Source of the DNA: CAVXSP01 sp963764505
Lineage (GTDB): Bacteria; Acidobacteriota; Vicinamibacteria; Vicinamibacterales; SCN-69-37
Assembly: GCA_963764505.1 (NCBI GenBank)
Contig: CAVXSP010000001.1
Span: 2,976,001-3,040,000, forward strand
DNA: 64,000 nt
Direction of reading: 5' to 3'
Both the position numbers and the translations under genes were made by a program. This document shows, one piece after another, positions 8,751-17,544 of the stretch (the stretch's first letter is position 1; every line of letters starts with the position of its first letter). The notes under the pieces were generated by a model, which worked only from the letters and a program-made list of their open reading frames with translations, was not told the DNA's origin and did not search any database.

Positions 8751-10385
8751 CTACTTCCTCACCGTCGGATACTGGATCCCGAGCTGCTCCATGTAGGTCT
8801 TGTACTTCGTCGGATCGAAGTAGTACTTCTTCATCTGGTCCCGGTACTTCGCCATCGTGCCCTTGTTCAGGTCGATGGCCGGCTGATCCTGGGGCCGGAT
8901 GAGCGGCTCGTACTTCTGCTCCCGAGTCTGCACGTTGCGGAAGTAGTCCCACGCCGCGTCGACGAGCCCGGGCTTGAGCAGGACGTCGAGCATGGTCATC
9001 GCCTGCACCTTGGCCCCGGCGATGTTGCCCTTGTGCGCGATCGGCGTCGCCATTGCCACGCCGTTCGCCCAGTTGTGTCCGGGCAGCCCGGGGATGTTGG
9101 ACGGATAGCGGAGCGTGATCGTCGGGACGTTCCAGGAGATGTCGCCGATGTCGTCGGATCCGCCGCCGGTGTTCTGCGCCTCGCTGACGGGCCCCGAGAG
9201 CCGGCTCAGCTCGTTCGGCATCCCCTCCTCAGGGACCCCGATCTCCTTCTGGAGCGCCCGCGCGAGCGTCTCGTCGGCGTCGGACCATTGCGGCAGCCCG
9301 ACCTTCTGGATGTTGGCGTACGCCGCCTCGGCGATCGCCCGGTTGAAATGCCCCGGCCAGGCCGAGCCGAGCACGCGCATGGGCAGCAGCTCCGTGTTCG
9401 TCATCATCGCCGCGCCGCGAGCGATCCGGTCTCCCGTCGCCCACAGATCCTTGATGCTCTGATACGTCGTCTGACGGAAGTAGTACCAGACCGAGGCCGT
9501 GGACGGCACCACGTTCGGCTGATCGCCGCCGTTGGTGATGACGTAGTGGGACCGTTGCGAGATCGGCAGGTGCTCGCGCTGGAAGTTCCAGCCGACGTCC
9601 ATCAGCTCGACCGCGTCGAGCGCGCTCCGCCCGCGCCAGGGCGCCCCAGCGGCGTGGGCGGACTCCCCCTTGAAGCTGTACTCCACCGAGACGAGCCCCG
9701 ACCCGCTCGTCGCCCCCCAGGCCGTCGACAGGTTCGCCGAGACGTGGGAGAAGAGCACGATGTCGACGTCCTTGAACAGCCCGGCCCGGACGTAGTACGC
9801 CTTCGTCCCCAGCAGCTCCTCGGCAATCCCCGGCCAGATCCGGATCGTGCCCGGCAGCTTGTCCCGCTCCATGATTCGCTTCACCGCGAGCGCGGCGGTG
9901 ATGTTCACCACCTGACCCGAGTTGTGGCCTTCGCCGTGTCCCGGGGCGCCCTCGATGATGGGATCGTGATACGCCACGCCGGGCTTCTGGGACGCCTGCG
10001 GGATGTCGTCGATATCCGAGCCGAGCGCGATGACCGGCCGGCCCGATCCCCAGGTGGCCATGAAGGAGGTCGGCACGCCCGCGAGCCCTTCCTCGACCGC
10101 GAACCCGTTCTTGCGGAGCAGCTCCACGAGATAGCGCTGGGTCTCCGTCTCCTGGAAGCCGAGCTCCGCATAGCTGAAGATCTGGTCGTTCATCTGCTGG
10201 GCGAAGTCGTACATCTTGTCGATGTCGCCCGCCGCCTCGTTCTTGAGCTGCGTGATCTGCGCGGTGTCGGGGGGCAGGTTCAACGGCGGGGGCGGGGGCG
10301 CCGCACCCCGGCCGCCACGACCCTGCGCGAAGAGCGCGGCACCGGCCGCGATCGCCAGCACCAGTCCGAGACGAAGCTTCCTCAT
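8751..10385 (-). CDS. Secreted M20-family amidohydrolase (AbgB-like)
   Basis: This 544-residue protein has a signal peptide (residues 1-21, cut near AQG) and then a Gly/Pro-rich linker. The M20 catalytic core follows: ALGSDIDDIPQ and GAPGHGEGHNSG with metal ligands, a dimerisation lid domain with SFKGESAHAAGAPWRGRSALDAV, and a C-terminal segment with DIGDISWNVPT. This is close to AbgB, the p-aminobenzoyl-glutamate hydrolase subunit, and to other amidohydrolases of peptidase family M20D. The export signal suggests it cleaves an N-acyl amino acid or peptide outside the cytosol. No AbgA partner lies nearby, so the substrate is open. Confidence 0.88.
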   Translation of the reverse strand: MRKLRLGLVLAIAAGAALFAQGRGGRGAAPPPPPLNLPPDTAQITQLKNEAAGDIDKMYDFAQQMNDQIFSYAELGFQETETQRYLVELLRKNGFAVEEGLAGVPTSFMATWGSGRPVIALGSDIDDIPQASQKPGVAYHDPIIEGAPGHGEGHNSGQVVNITAALAVKRIMERDKLPGTIRIWPGIAEELLGTKAYYVRAGLFKDVDIVLFSHVSANLSTAWGATSGSGLVSVEYSFKGESAHAAGAPWRGRSALDAVELMDVGWNFQREHLPISQRSHYVITNGGDQPNVVPSTASVWYYFRQTTYQSIKDLWATGDRIARGAAMMTNTELLPMRVLGSAWPGHFNRAIAEAAYANIQKVGLPQWSDADETLARALQKEIGVPEEGMPNELSRLSGPVSEAQNTGGGSDDIGDISWNVPTITLRYPSNIPGLPGHNWANGVAMATPIAHKGNIAGAKVQAMTMLDVLLKPGLVDAAWDYFRNVQTREQKYEPLIRPQDQPAIDLNKGTMAKYRDQMKKYYFDPTKYKTYMEQLGIQYPTVRK

Positions 10386-10466
10386 GTCGTTCCTCCGGTA
10401 GAGCCGGATTATAGGCCGGACGCCGCCGGTGGACGCAGGCGCACCTCCCCGGCGCCTCGAGATTGA

Positions 10467-10472
10467 GATAAT
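10467..10472 (+). promoter_or_regulatory. -10-like GATAAT before moaA
   Basis: GATAAT ends 5 bp before the GTG start of moaA in the divergent gap with the M20 gene. There is no Shine-Dalgarno between the hexamer and the start codon, consistent with a leaderless message. Confidence 0.45.
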
Positions 10473-10477
10473 GAGAC

Positions 10478-11500
10478 GTGCCGCTGATTGACACGCTGGG
10501 CCGTCCGCTCCGCAGCCTGCGCCTGTCGGTGACCGACCGGTGCAACCTCCGATGTCACTACTGCATGCCCGAGGACCAGTACGTGTGGCTGCCGCGCCAG
10601 GACGTCCTGACGTTCGAGGAGATCAGCCGGCTCGCCGATCTGTTCGGCGACCTGGGAGTGGAGCGGGTCCGGCTGACCGGTGGCGAGCCGTTGCTTCGCC
10701 GCGAGCTGCCCGACCTGATCCGGCAGCTCGCCGCCAGGACGTGGATCCGGGATCTCGCCCTGACGACCAACGGCGTCACGCTCGCGGACCGCGCCGATGA
10801 GCTGCGCGCGGCCGGCCTGCACCGGCTGACCGTGAGCCTCGATACGTTGCGCCGCGACCGGTTCCAGAAACTCGCCAGGCTCGACGCCCTTCCCGCCGTG
10901 CTCTCGGGCATCGCGGCCGCGCGGCGAGCAGGGTTCACCGGGCTGAAGATCGACACCGTCATCACCCGCGGGGACAATGACGACGAGCTGGCGGACCTGA
11001 TTGCGTTCGGCCGCGACGCTCAGGCCGAAGTCCGCTTCATCGAGTACATGGACGTCGGCGGCGCGACCCGCTGGCGTCCCGAAGCGGTCGTGACCCGCGC
11101 AGAGATGCTCGCGAGACTGACCGAGCAGTTCGGCGCGCCAACCCCGCTCGCCGAAGCGTCGTCGGCACCCGCCGAGCGGTTCCGCCTGCCGGACGGGACG
11201 GTCTTCGGCATCATCGCCTCGACCTCCCAGCCGTTCTGCCGGACGTGCGACCGCGCGCGCCTGACGGCGGACGGCGTCTTCCTCCTCTGCCTCTACGCGC
11301 AGCACGGAACGGATCTCCGCCGCCCACTGCGCGCCGGGGCGTCTCCGGCGACCCTCCGCCGGCTGATTGGCGCGGTATGGGAAGGCCGCGCGGACCGCGG
11401 CGCCGAAGAGCGCCGGGCCAGCCGCGCTCGCGGAAGCTATATTCCGATCAGCGTCCTCAAACGCGACACGCACCTCGAGATGCACACGCGAGGAGGGTAG
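10478..11500 (+). CDS. moaA: GTP 3',8-cyclase MoaA (molybdenum cofactor biosynthesis)
   Basis: This 340-residue radical SAM enzyme has the N-terminal cluster motif CNLRCHYC (Cys22, 26, 29) and the GGEP motif. The second C-terminal cluster motif FCRTCDRARLTADGVFLLC and the C-terminal Gly-Gly pair (TRGG) are specific to MoaA. It converts GTP to 3',8-cyclo-dihydro-GTP, the first step of molybdopterin synthesis. The MsrP reductase at 19.2 kb would need this cofactor. The GTG start was chosen because it precedes the conserved DTLGRPLRSLRLSVTDRCN by a few residues and follows a -10-like element. A dodecamer array begins 4 bp after its stop. Confidence 0.96.
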   Translation: MPLIDTLGRPLRSLRLSVTDRCNLRCHYCMPEDQYVWLPRQDVLTFEEISRLADLFGDLGVERVRLTGGEPLLRRELPDLIRQLAARTWIRDLALTTNGVTLADRADELRAAGLHRLTVSLDTLRRDRFQKLARLDALPAVLSGIAAARRAGFTGLKIDTVITRGDNDDELADLIAFGRDAQAEVRFIEYMDVGGATRWRPEAVVTRAEMLARLTEQFGAPTPLAEASSAPAERFRLPDGTVFGIIASTSQPFCRTCDRARLTADGVFLLCLYAQHGTDLRRPLRAGASPATLRRLIGAVWEGRADRGAEERRASRARGSYIPISVLKRDTHLEMHTRGG

Positions 11501-11504
11501 ACGA

Positions 11505-11588
11505 CGCACCTTCGTGCGCACCCTCGTCCGCACCTCCGTCCGCACCTTCGTCCGCACCTCCGTCCGCACCTTCGTGCGCACCTCCCGT
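11505..11588. repeat. 12-bp tandem repeat array, locus A (CGCACCTTCGTC)n
   Basis: Seven head-to-tail 12-bp units (the last partial) fill the gap between the moaA stop and the MFS promoter. The units are CGCACC followed by TTCGTG, CTCGTC, TCCGTC or TTCGTC. The reverse complement (GGTGCGGACGAA) is the same unit found at 50644-50703 and 63739-63822. There is no spacer, so this is a minisatellite rather than a CRISPR. Confidence 0.9.
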
Positions 11589-11589
11589 C

Positions 11590-11595
11590 TATACT
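11590..11595 (+). promoter_or_regulatory. -10 element TATACT before the MFS gene
   Basis: TATACT ends 5 bp before the GTG at 11601 and directly abuts the dodecamer array. It supports the GTG as the true start, against a reading frame that would run back through the repeats. Confidence 0.5.
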
Positions 11596-11600
11596 GTTCC

Positions 11601-12803
11601 GTGTCCTCGTCGGCACCTCGCACGGTCTTCGCCATTCTCGCCGCCATTACGGCCAGCCACCTGCTGAACGACTTGATCCAGTCGCTGCTGCCGGCGATGT
11701 ATCCGATCCTGAAGACGTCCTTCGGGCTCGATTTCTGGCAGATTGGCCTCATCACCTTCACGAACCAGGTCACGGCGTCGCTGCTCCAGCCGGCGGTGGG
11801 GCATTTCACCGACAAGCGGCCGCAGCCGTACTCGCTGGCGGCGGGAATGGTCGTGACGCTGTCGGGCCTGCTGCTCCTGGCCGTGGCGCCCAGCTTCCGG
11901 TGGTTGCTGCTGGCGGCCGGGCTCACCGGCGTCGGCTCGTCGGTGTTCCACCCCGAGTCGTCTCGAATCGCGCGCGCCGCCTCCGGCGGCCGCTTCGGCT
12001 TCGCGCAGTCGCTGTTCCAGACTGGCGGGAACGCGGGGACCTCGCTCGGCCCCCTGCTCGCCGCATTCGTCGTCGCGCCGCGCGGCCAGCACAGCGTGGC
12101 CTGGTTCTCGATCGCGGCGCTGGTGGCCATTGCGCTGCTCTGGCGGGTGGGCGCGTGGCACGCGCGGGTCGGGCTCCAGGCCTCGCGCGCGGTGCATCAC
12201 CACGCGGGCCCGGCGGCCCCGCTGCCGGCGAACGCCATCGGTCGCGGTCTCGCCGTGCTGCTGATTCTCGTATTCTCCAAGTTCGTGTACCTGACCAGCC
12301 TGACGAACTACTACGCGTTCTTCCTGATCCATCGCTTCCAGATCTCCATCCAGAGCGCGCAAATCCACCTGTTCGCCTTCCTCGGCGCCGTCGCGGCCGG
12401 CACCTTCATCGGCGGTCCGGTCGGCGATCGCATCGGCCGGAAGTACGTGATCTGGGTCTCCATCCTCGGCGTCCTGCCCTTCTCGCTGGCGCTCCCGTAC
12501 GCCAACCTGTTCTGGACGACGGTGCTGAGCCTCATCGTGGGTTTCGTGCTGGCCTCCGCGTTCTCGGCGATCCTGGTCTACGCCCAGGAACTGCTGCCCG
12601 GACGGATCGGGCTCGTCTCCGGCATGTTCTTCGGATTCGCGTTCGGCATCGCCGGACTCGGCGCGGCCACGCTAGGCAAGCTTGCGGACCTGACGAGCCT
12701 CGACTTCGTCTATCACGTCTGCGCCTGGCTGCCGGCCATCGGTCTGCTGACGGCCCTCCTCCCCGACGCCCCCCGTGCGCGGGCCGTTGCCACGGCGTCG
12801 TGA
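11601..12803 (+). CDS. MFS transporter, fosmidomycin-resistance (Fsr) type
   Basis: This 400-residue protein has about twelve hydrophobic segments. It carries the Fsr-family signatures HLLNDLIQSLLPAMYP near the N-terminus, the loop GVGSSVFHPESSRIARAASGG, and FGFAQSLFQTGGNAGTSLGP. The family exports fosmidomycin in E. coli and probably other small molecules elsewhere. The frame stays open upstream through the dodecamer array, where it would encode a VRT-rich peptide. The GTG at 11601 was chosen because it follows the -10 hexamer and starts just before the first membrane helix. The next gene starts 7 bp downstream. Confidence 0.9.
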   Translation: MSSSAPRTVFAILAAITASHLLNDLIQSLLPAMYPILKTSFGLDFWQIGLITFTNQVTASLLQPAVGHFTDKRPQPYSLAAGMVVTLSGLLLLAVAPSFRWLLLAAGLTGVGSSVFHPESSRIARAASGGRFGFAQSLFQTGGNAGTSLGPLLAAFVVAPRGQHSVAWFSIAALVAIALLWRVGAWHARVGLQASRAVHHHAGPAAPLPANAIGRGLAVLLILVFSKFVYLTSLTNYYAFFLIHRFQISIQSAQIHLFAFLGAVAAGTFIGGPVGDRIGRKYVIWVSILGVLPFSLALPYANLFWTTVLSLIVGFVLASAFSAILVYAQELLPGRIGLVSGMFFGFAFGIAGLGAATLGKLADLTSLDFVYHVCAWLPAIGLLTALLPDAPRARAVATAS

Positions 12804-12809
12804 TCTGAC

Positions 12810-13784
12810 ATGCCGACCGTCCGGTGGGGCATCATCGGCTGCGGCGATGTCTGCGAGGTCAAGAGCGGCCCCGCGTTCCAGAAGGCGTCCGGTTCCGCGC
12901 TCGTCGCCGTCATGCGACGGGACCTGCCGAAGGCGCAGGACTTCGCCCGGCGCCACGGCGTTCCGATTGTACACGCGACGGCGGACGCCCTTATCGACGA
13001 CCCGGACGTCGACGCGGTCTACGTCGCCACGCCGCCGTCGACCCACTGCGACCTCGCGCTGCGCGTCGCGGCGGCGGGCAAGCCGTGTCTCGTCGAGAAG
13101 CCCATGGCCGCCGACCATGCCGAGTGCCTGGCCATGGTCGACGCGTTTCGCCGGGCCGGCCGGCCGCTCTGGGTGGCGTACTACCGCCGGGCGCAGCCGC
13201 GGTTCCTGCTCGTGCGGGAACTGTTGCAGCAGGGGCGAATCGGCCAGGTCACGGCGGCGCACGTGGAGCTGCGCAACGTGCTGGCCCGGGGCGAAGCCGC
13301 GCGAAGCTGGCACTTCGATCCGGCGACCGCCGGCGCCGGCCTCATCTTCGACGTCGGCTCGCACTGCGTGGACCTCCTCGACTTCCTCCTCGGACCCATC
13401 TCCAGCGTCGAGGCCTTCCCCATCAACACGGGAGGCGCGTACCTGGCCGAGGACGTGACGGTCGCCGCCTTCACCTTCGACGGCGGCCCGGTCGGCACGG
13501 GCGTGTTCAACTTCAACGCCTTCGAGAAGACCGACCGCCTTGCGTTCGTCGGAACGGAAGGCGAGATCTCGACGCCCGTGTTCAGCACGGACGACATCGT
13601 GGTGCGCGGGCGCGAGCGGACGGAGCGGTTCGCCGTGCCCTGGCCGCCCCACGTGCATCAGCCGTTGATCCAGACGATCGTGGACGAGCTGCACGGGCAC
13701 GGGCGCTGCGAGTCCACCGGCGACTCCGGCGCGCGCGCCTCATGGGTTCTCGATCGCTGCGTCGAGCGCTTCTATCGCGGCTAA
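12810..13784 (+). CDS. Gfo/Idh/MocA-family oxidoreductase
   Basis: The protein has 324 residues. The N-terminal Rossmann fold begins with WGIIGCGDVC, and the conserved EKPMA segment of the family follows near residue 94. The C-terminal half is the alpha/beta substrate domain (GGAYLAEDVTVAAFTF). Members oxidise or reduce sugars, inositols or related compounds with NAD(P). The substrate here is unknown. It is 7 bp downstream of the MFS gene, so the two are probably co-transcribed. A perfect 13-bp inverted repeat begins at its stop codon. Confidence 0.9.
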   Translation: MPTVRWGIIGCGDVCEVKSGPAFQKASGSALVAVMRRDLPKAQDFARRHGVPIVHATADALIDDPDVDAVYVATPPSTHCDLALRVAAAGKPCLVEKPMAADHAECLAMVDAFRRAGRPLWVAYYRRAQPRFLLVRELLQQGRIGQVTAAHVELRNVLARGEAARSWHFDPATAGAGLIFDVGSHCVDLLDFLLGPISSVEAFPINTGGAYLAEDVTVAAFTFDGGPVGTGVFNFNAFEKTDRLAFVGTEGEISTPVFSTDDIVVRGRERTERFAVPWPPHVHQPLIQTIVDELHGHGRCESTGDSGARASWVLDRCVERFYRG

Positions 13785-13815
13785 CGCGGTTTCGACGATT
13801 CCCGAAACCGCGTTA
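13782..13815 (+). terminator. Perfect 13-bp hairpin at the oxidoreductase stop codon
   Basis: The arms at 13782-13794 and 13803-13815 are exact inverted copies with an 8-base loop. The left arm includes the TAA stop of the preceding gene. There is no T-run after the stem, so it may act as an mRNA 3' end stabiliser or a Rho-assisted stop rather than a canonical intrinsic terminator. Confidence 0.6.
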
Positions 13816-13900
13816 GGCGCACGCGTCGCCGATCGAATCGGCCGGTGCCCCGTTCATCGCCCGTCGGCTCGGAAGGCCGACGGCCGCTCCAGACTCCCCA

Positions 13901-13906
13901 TATAAT
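13901..13906 (+). promoter_or_regulatory. -10 element TATAAT before purT
   Basis: A perfect TATAAT ends 9 bp before the purT ATG at 13916. No good -35 is visible 17 bp upstream. Confidence 0.6.
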
Positions 13907-13915
13907 GCGCGGCGG

Positions 13916-15115
13916 ATGCCAGGTCCCGCGACGCCATCGCTCGGCACGCCGTTCTCGCGCACGGCCACCCGCGTCCTCTTCTGCGGCGGCGGCGAGCTCG
14001 GCAAGGAAGTCGTCATCGAGCTGAAGCGGCTCGGCGTCGAGGTCATCGTCGTCGACCGGTATGACCACACGCCCGCGATGCAGGTGGCCGACCGGTCGCA
14101 CGTGATCGACATGCTGGATCCCGTCGCGCTCGGCCGCGTCGTCCGGTACGAGCGACCGCACGCGATCGTGCCCGAGATCGAGGCCATCGCGACCGCGGAG
14201 CTGGTGGCGCTGGAACAGGACGGCTACGACGTGATCCCGTCCGCGCGCGCCGTCCATCTGACCATGAACCGGGAGGGCATCCGCCGGCTCGCCGCGGAGG
14301 AGCTCGGCCTGCCGACCTCGCCCTATCGGTTCGCCGGATCGCGCGACGAGTTCGAGCGGGCGATCGCCGACCTCGGACGACCCTGCGTCGTCAAGCCCAT
14401 CATGAGCTCCTCCGGAAAGGGGCAGAGCGTGATCAGGGCCGCAGACGACGTCGATCGCGCCTGGCGCTACGCGCAGGAAGGCGGCCGCGCGGGCGCCGGA
14501 ACGGTCATCGTTGAGGGCTTCGTCGAGTTCGAGTACGAAATCACGCAGTTGACCGTGCGCCATGCCGGCGGCGTTTCGTTCCTCGACCCGGTCGGACACG
14601 TCCAGGTGCACGGCGACTACCGTCAGTCGTGGCAGCCGCAGCCGATGACCGGGACCGCGCTTGCGCGCGCCCGCGAGATCGCCGGCGAGGTGACCGCCGC
14701 GCTCGGCGGCCGAGGCGTCTTCGGGGTCGAGCTGTTCGTGCGCGGCGACGCGGTCACCTTCAGCGAGGTGTCCCCGCGCCCACACGACACCGGGATGGTG
14801 ACGATGATCTCGCAGGACCTCTCGCAGTTCGCGCTCCACGCGCGGGCGATCCTGGGGCTGCCGGTTCCGAACGTCCGGACGCACGGCCCGTCCGCCTCGA
14901 GCGTGATTCTGGTCGACGGAGACTCGGATCAGGTGCGCTTCGGCGGGTTCGAACGCGCGCTCGCCGAGCCGGACACGCAGGTGCGCCTCTTCGGCAAGCC
15001 CGGCGTGCGCGGCCACCGCCGGATGGGCGTCGCCCTGGCCCGGGGAGCGACGCTTCAGGAAGCCGTCGCAAAGGCGAATCGCGCGTCGGCCGCGGTCGTC
15101 GCATCCTTCGAATGA
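13916..15115 (+). CDS. purT: Formate-dependent phosphoribosylglycinamide formyltransferase (GAR transformylase 2)
   Basis: This 399-residue ATP-grasp protein matches PurT along its length (E. coli about 392). It has LFCGGGELGKEVVIE near the N-terminus, EIEAIAT, the ATP-grasp segment VVKPIMSSSGKGQS, the FGVELFV and FSEVSPRPHDTGMVT metal and phosphate segments, and RRMGVALA at the C-terminus. It makes formyl-GAR from GAR, formate and ATP in purine synthesis without a folate donor. The first fifteen residues are a loose extension. It is probably monocistronic, with a hairpin before it and a strong hairpin after it. Confidence 0.96.
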   Translation: MPGPATPSLGTPFSRTATRVLFCGGGELGKEVVIELKRLGVEVIVVDRYDHTPAMQVADRSHVIDMLDPVALGRVVRYERPHAIVPEIEAIATAELVALEQDGYDVIPSARAVHLTMNREGIRRLAAEELGLPTSPYRFAGSRDEFERAIADLGRPCVVKPIMSSSGKGQSVIRAADDVDRAWRYAQEGGRAGAGTVIVEGFVEFEYEITQLTVRHAGGVSFLDPVGHVQVHGDYRQSWQPQPMTGTALARAREIAGEVTAALGGRGVFGVELFVRGDAVTFSEVSPRPHDTGMVTMISQDLSQFALHARAILGLPVPNVRTHGPSASSVILVDGDSDQVRFGGFERALAEPDTQVRLFGKPGVRGHRRMGVALARGATLQEAVAKANRASAAVVASFE

Positions 15116-15174
15116 TCGCGCCGGTCCGCTGTCCTCCGCGCGGCGCCGCCGTGGCGGCGCGCACGGACGACAAA

Positions 15175-15200
15175 GGCCGGGCGGGTCTCCCCGCCCGGCC
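15175..15200. terminator. Bidirectional hairpin between purT and the radical SAM gene
   Basis: A perfect 11-bp GC stem (15175-15185 and 15190-15200) with a TCTC loop lies between two convergent genes. An A-run precedes it (AAA at 15172-15174), which would read as U's on the minus strand, so it may serve the radical SAM gene in particular. Confidence 0.7.
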
Positions 15201-15232
15201 TCGTCTCCCAGCTCGCGCCGAGGTCCGGAACG

Positions 15233-17323
15233 TCAGTGCGCGACCGGCTCTTCCTCGTCGCGCTTCTTCGTCGACTTCAGTCCCTGGATCTGCAGACCGG
15301 TGGCCAGCTCGGGCTTCGGCTCCTTGAGCACGACCTGCCGATAGAGCTCGGCCATTCGCTGGTGCTCGGCCTGCGCCCGGCGCGCCCGCAGCTTCTCTTC
15401 GCGCGCCGTCTTCGCGATGCCCTTCTCATCGAGGTCGGTCTGCTTGCCCTTCGCGACGGCTTCGGCATCCAGCTTGAGGCTGTGATCGGTCGAATCGAGA
15501 CCGACCTTCTTGCCGCCCGCGAAGATCTCGTGGCGGCCGTGCTCTTCGTACCACTTCGTGAGCGTCGCGGTCATGTGCATCTTCTCGACGATGTTCCGCC
15601 AGCCGATGCCGGTGTTGTAGGCGCAGAAGCTGATCTCCCCCTCCTGCGTGGCGTAAGGAATGATGCAGCGTTCGGTGCGTCGGAAATCGTAGTTGAACAG
15701 ATCCTGGAACCACATGCCCGCGACGAACAGGAAGTTCCAGCGATCCGAGCGGCGCTTCTCGATGTCGGCATCGGTCCGGTCACCCTCGACCCTGCCGTAC
15801 TTGCCGTCCTGGGCGCCCTTGGTCGCCCCGAACGTCTTGTCGAACTTGCGCAGCAGGTCCACCAGCTTGAAGTGGCGTGGCGCCTTGAACGGGTCGTAGT
15901 TCTTCATGAGCGCCAGTGCCATGCCCACGATCGACAGGCCGCGGCCTCGCGCGGCGTCGTTCACCCTGGCGAGATCCTTGGCGAGCTGCTCCCCATGGAG
16001 GAAGGCGGTCACCGGCACCGCCTCCTTGGTTTCCTTGTCGACCATGACCGCCATGCCGACGCCGCAGTTCGGGTGGCAGCCGCACGAGAGCTGCCCCCAG
16101 GGCGTCCCGGGGCCGTGGACCAGGTCCGCCCAGTCCGTGAACGTTCCCATGAACGAGATCGGGAACCAGTCGCGGACCGGCTCGCCCAGCCCGGTCTGCT
16201 TCTTCACGTCGTGGGCCAGGTGCGACAGCGTGTATCGCTGGGCCGTTCGGCGCTCCTCGGTGATCTCCTCGTCGCGGCCGGTGAACGAGACGGGCTGGAA
16301 CGAGAGGAAGTTGATCTTCTTCGGATTGTCGAGCGCGAACTGGATGATGCGGCCGACCTGCTCGTTGTTCACGCCGTTGACGATCGTGGTCACCGGCACG
16401 ATGTCGACGCCCGCGCGCCACAGGTTCTCGATCGCCCGCAGCTTGACGTCGAACAGGTTGCCCACGAGCCGGTGCGAGTTCGCCGCGTTGCCGATGCCGT
16501 CGAACTGGAGGTACGCGTAGCGAAGGCCGGCCTCGGCGGCGGCCTTGGCGAACTCCGGGCTCTTGGCGAACTCGATCCCGTTCGTCGCCGCCTGCACGCT
16601 GTTGTAACCCACCTTCCGCGAGTAGCGGACCGCGTCGAGGAAATACGGCGAGAGCGTGGGCTCCCCTCCCGAGAACTGCACGGACATCTGCCGGCGCGGC
16701 TTGATCGTGATCGCGTTGTCGAGGAGGGCCTTGATCTCCTCCCAGCTCAGTTCGTGCACGAACCCGACCTGGTTCGCATCCATGAAGCACGGGTCGCACA
16801 TCATGTTGCAGCGGTTCGTCAGGTCGATCGTGAGCACGGCGCCGCGGCCGTACTTGATCGTCGACGAGCCGTGGTGGTGGAGCCCTTCGTCGTTGTGCGC
16901 CCGGAGGTCCGAACCGGGGAACGCCTCCTCGAGGTGCTTGAAGAACGCCGGGTCGATCGCCATCACGTCCTCGAAGTGGCCGTGGATCGGGCAGTCCTTG
17001 ACCATCAGGATGCGGCCGTCCCGCTCGACGATCTGGGCCTTGATCTCGCCAATCTTCTCGCTCTCGAGAATCTTGTAGTCGCGCTTGCCGTCGAGAATCT
17101 CCTGGCGCGCCTCGCGCACGCAGACCGGGCACAGCGAATCGGTCTCACGCGGCCACCCGAGTGGAGGCTTCACCTTCTGCCAGGATTTCAGGAGCGGCTT
17201 GTCCGACCAACTGGGAACGAACCCGTCGTTCGGACGAATGCTGTTGAGCGCGTCGAAGACCGCCCACGCGCCCTTGGCCGCGTAAGTCAATCCCTTCTCG
17301 ACGTACTTGACTGGCTTGTGCAT
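15233..17323 (-). CDS. Long radical SAM protein resembling tetraether / membrane-spanning lipid synthase (Tes/MSS)
   Basis: The protein has 696 residues. An N-terminal Cys motif SLCPVC (Cys65, 68) pairs with KDCPIHGHF (Cys111). The radical SAM cluster motif CNMMCDPC (Cys172, 176, 179) follows, then SGGEPTLSP. Further cysteines lie in the CGCHPNCGVGMAV segment. This layout matches the MJ0619-like family that includes archaeal Tes, which joins lipid tails. Homologues in Acidobacteria have been linked to iso-diabolic (membrane-spanning) lipids, so this role is an inference from family. The start at 17323 is favoured over the longer frame (to 17440) because AGGAG lies 8 bp before this ATG and the extra 39 residues look non-coding. 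The basic C-terminal tail is low in complexity. Confidence 0.8.
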   Translation of the reverse strand: MHKPVKYVEKGLTYAAKGAWAVFDALNSIRPNDGFVPSWSDKPLLKSWQKVKPPLGWPRETDSLCPVCVREARQEILDGKRDYKILESEKIGEIKAQIVERDGRILMVKDCPIHGHFEDVMAIDPAFFKHLEEAFPGSDLRAHNDEGLHHHGSSTIKYGRGAVLTIDLTNRCNMMCDPCFMDANQVGFVHELSWEEIKALLDNAITIKPRRQMSVQFSGGEPTLSPYFLDAVRYSRKVGYNSVQAATNGIEFAKSPEFAKAAAEAGLRYAYLQFDGIGNAANSHRLVGNLFDVKLRAIENLWRAGVDIVPVTTIVNGVNNEQVGRIIQFALDNPKKINFLSFQPVSFTGRDEEITEERRTAQRYTLSHLAHDVKKQTGLGEPVRDWFPISFMGTFTDWADLVHGPGTPWGQLSCGCHPNCGVGMAVMVDKETKEAVPVTAFLHGEQLAKDLARVNDAARGRGLSIVGMALALMKNYDPFKAPRHFKLVDLLRKFDKTFGATKGAQDGKYGRVEGDRTDADIEKRRSDRWNFLFVAGMWFQDLFNYDFRRTERCIIPYATQEGEISFCAYNTGIGWRNIVEKMHMTATLTKWYEEHGRHEIFAGGKKVGLDSTDHSLKLDAEAVAKGKQTDLDEKGIAKTAREEKLRARRAQAEHQRMAELYRQVVLKEPKPELATGLQIQGLKSTKKRDEEEPVAH

Positions 17324-17544
17324 GTCAGAGACTCCTGTGGCTCCGGTCGGCGCCGATCCCGCGTTCGGCGTAACTGTAACTAAGACTTGAGGATAGCGCC
17401 AGCTCCTCTGGTCCGTCTCGGATTTGCCGGGAACGGGCACTTTCGCGCGTCCAAGGGGCGGGCAGGCGGCCTGAACGGGCGGCCGCCGGCCCTTGCCACC
17501 GGCCCGGACGGGCCTGTAAGGTGTGGAGCCTGCGAGGTGCCCCG

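Noticed and set aside
11505..11588. Possible CRISPR array
   Set aside because: Units are 12 bp and directly abutting with no unique spacers, and there are no cas genes.
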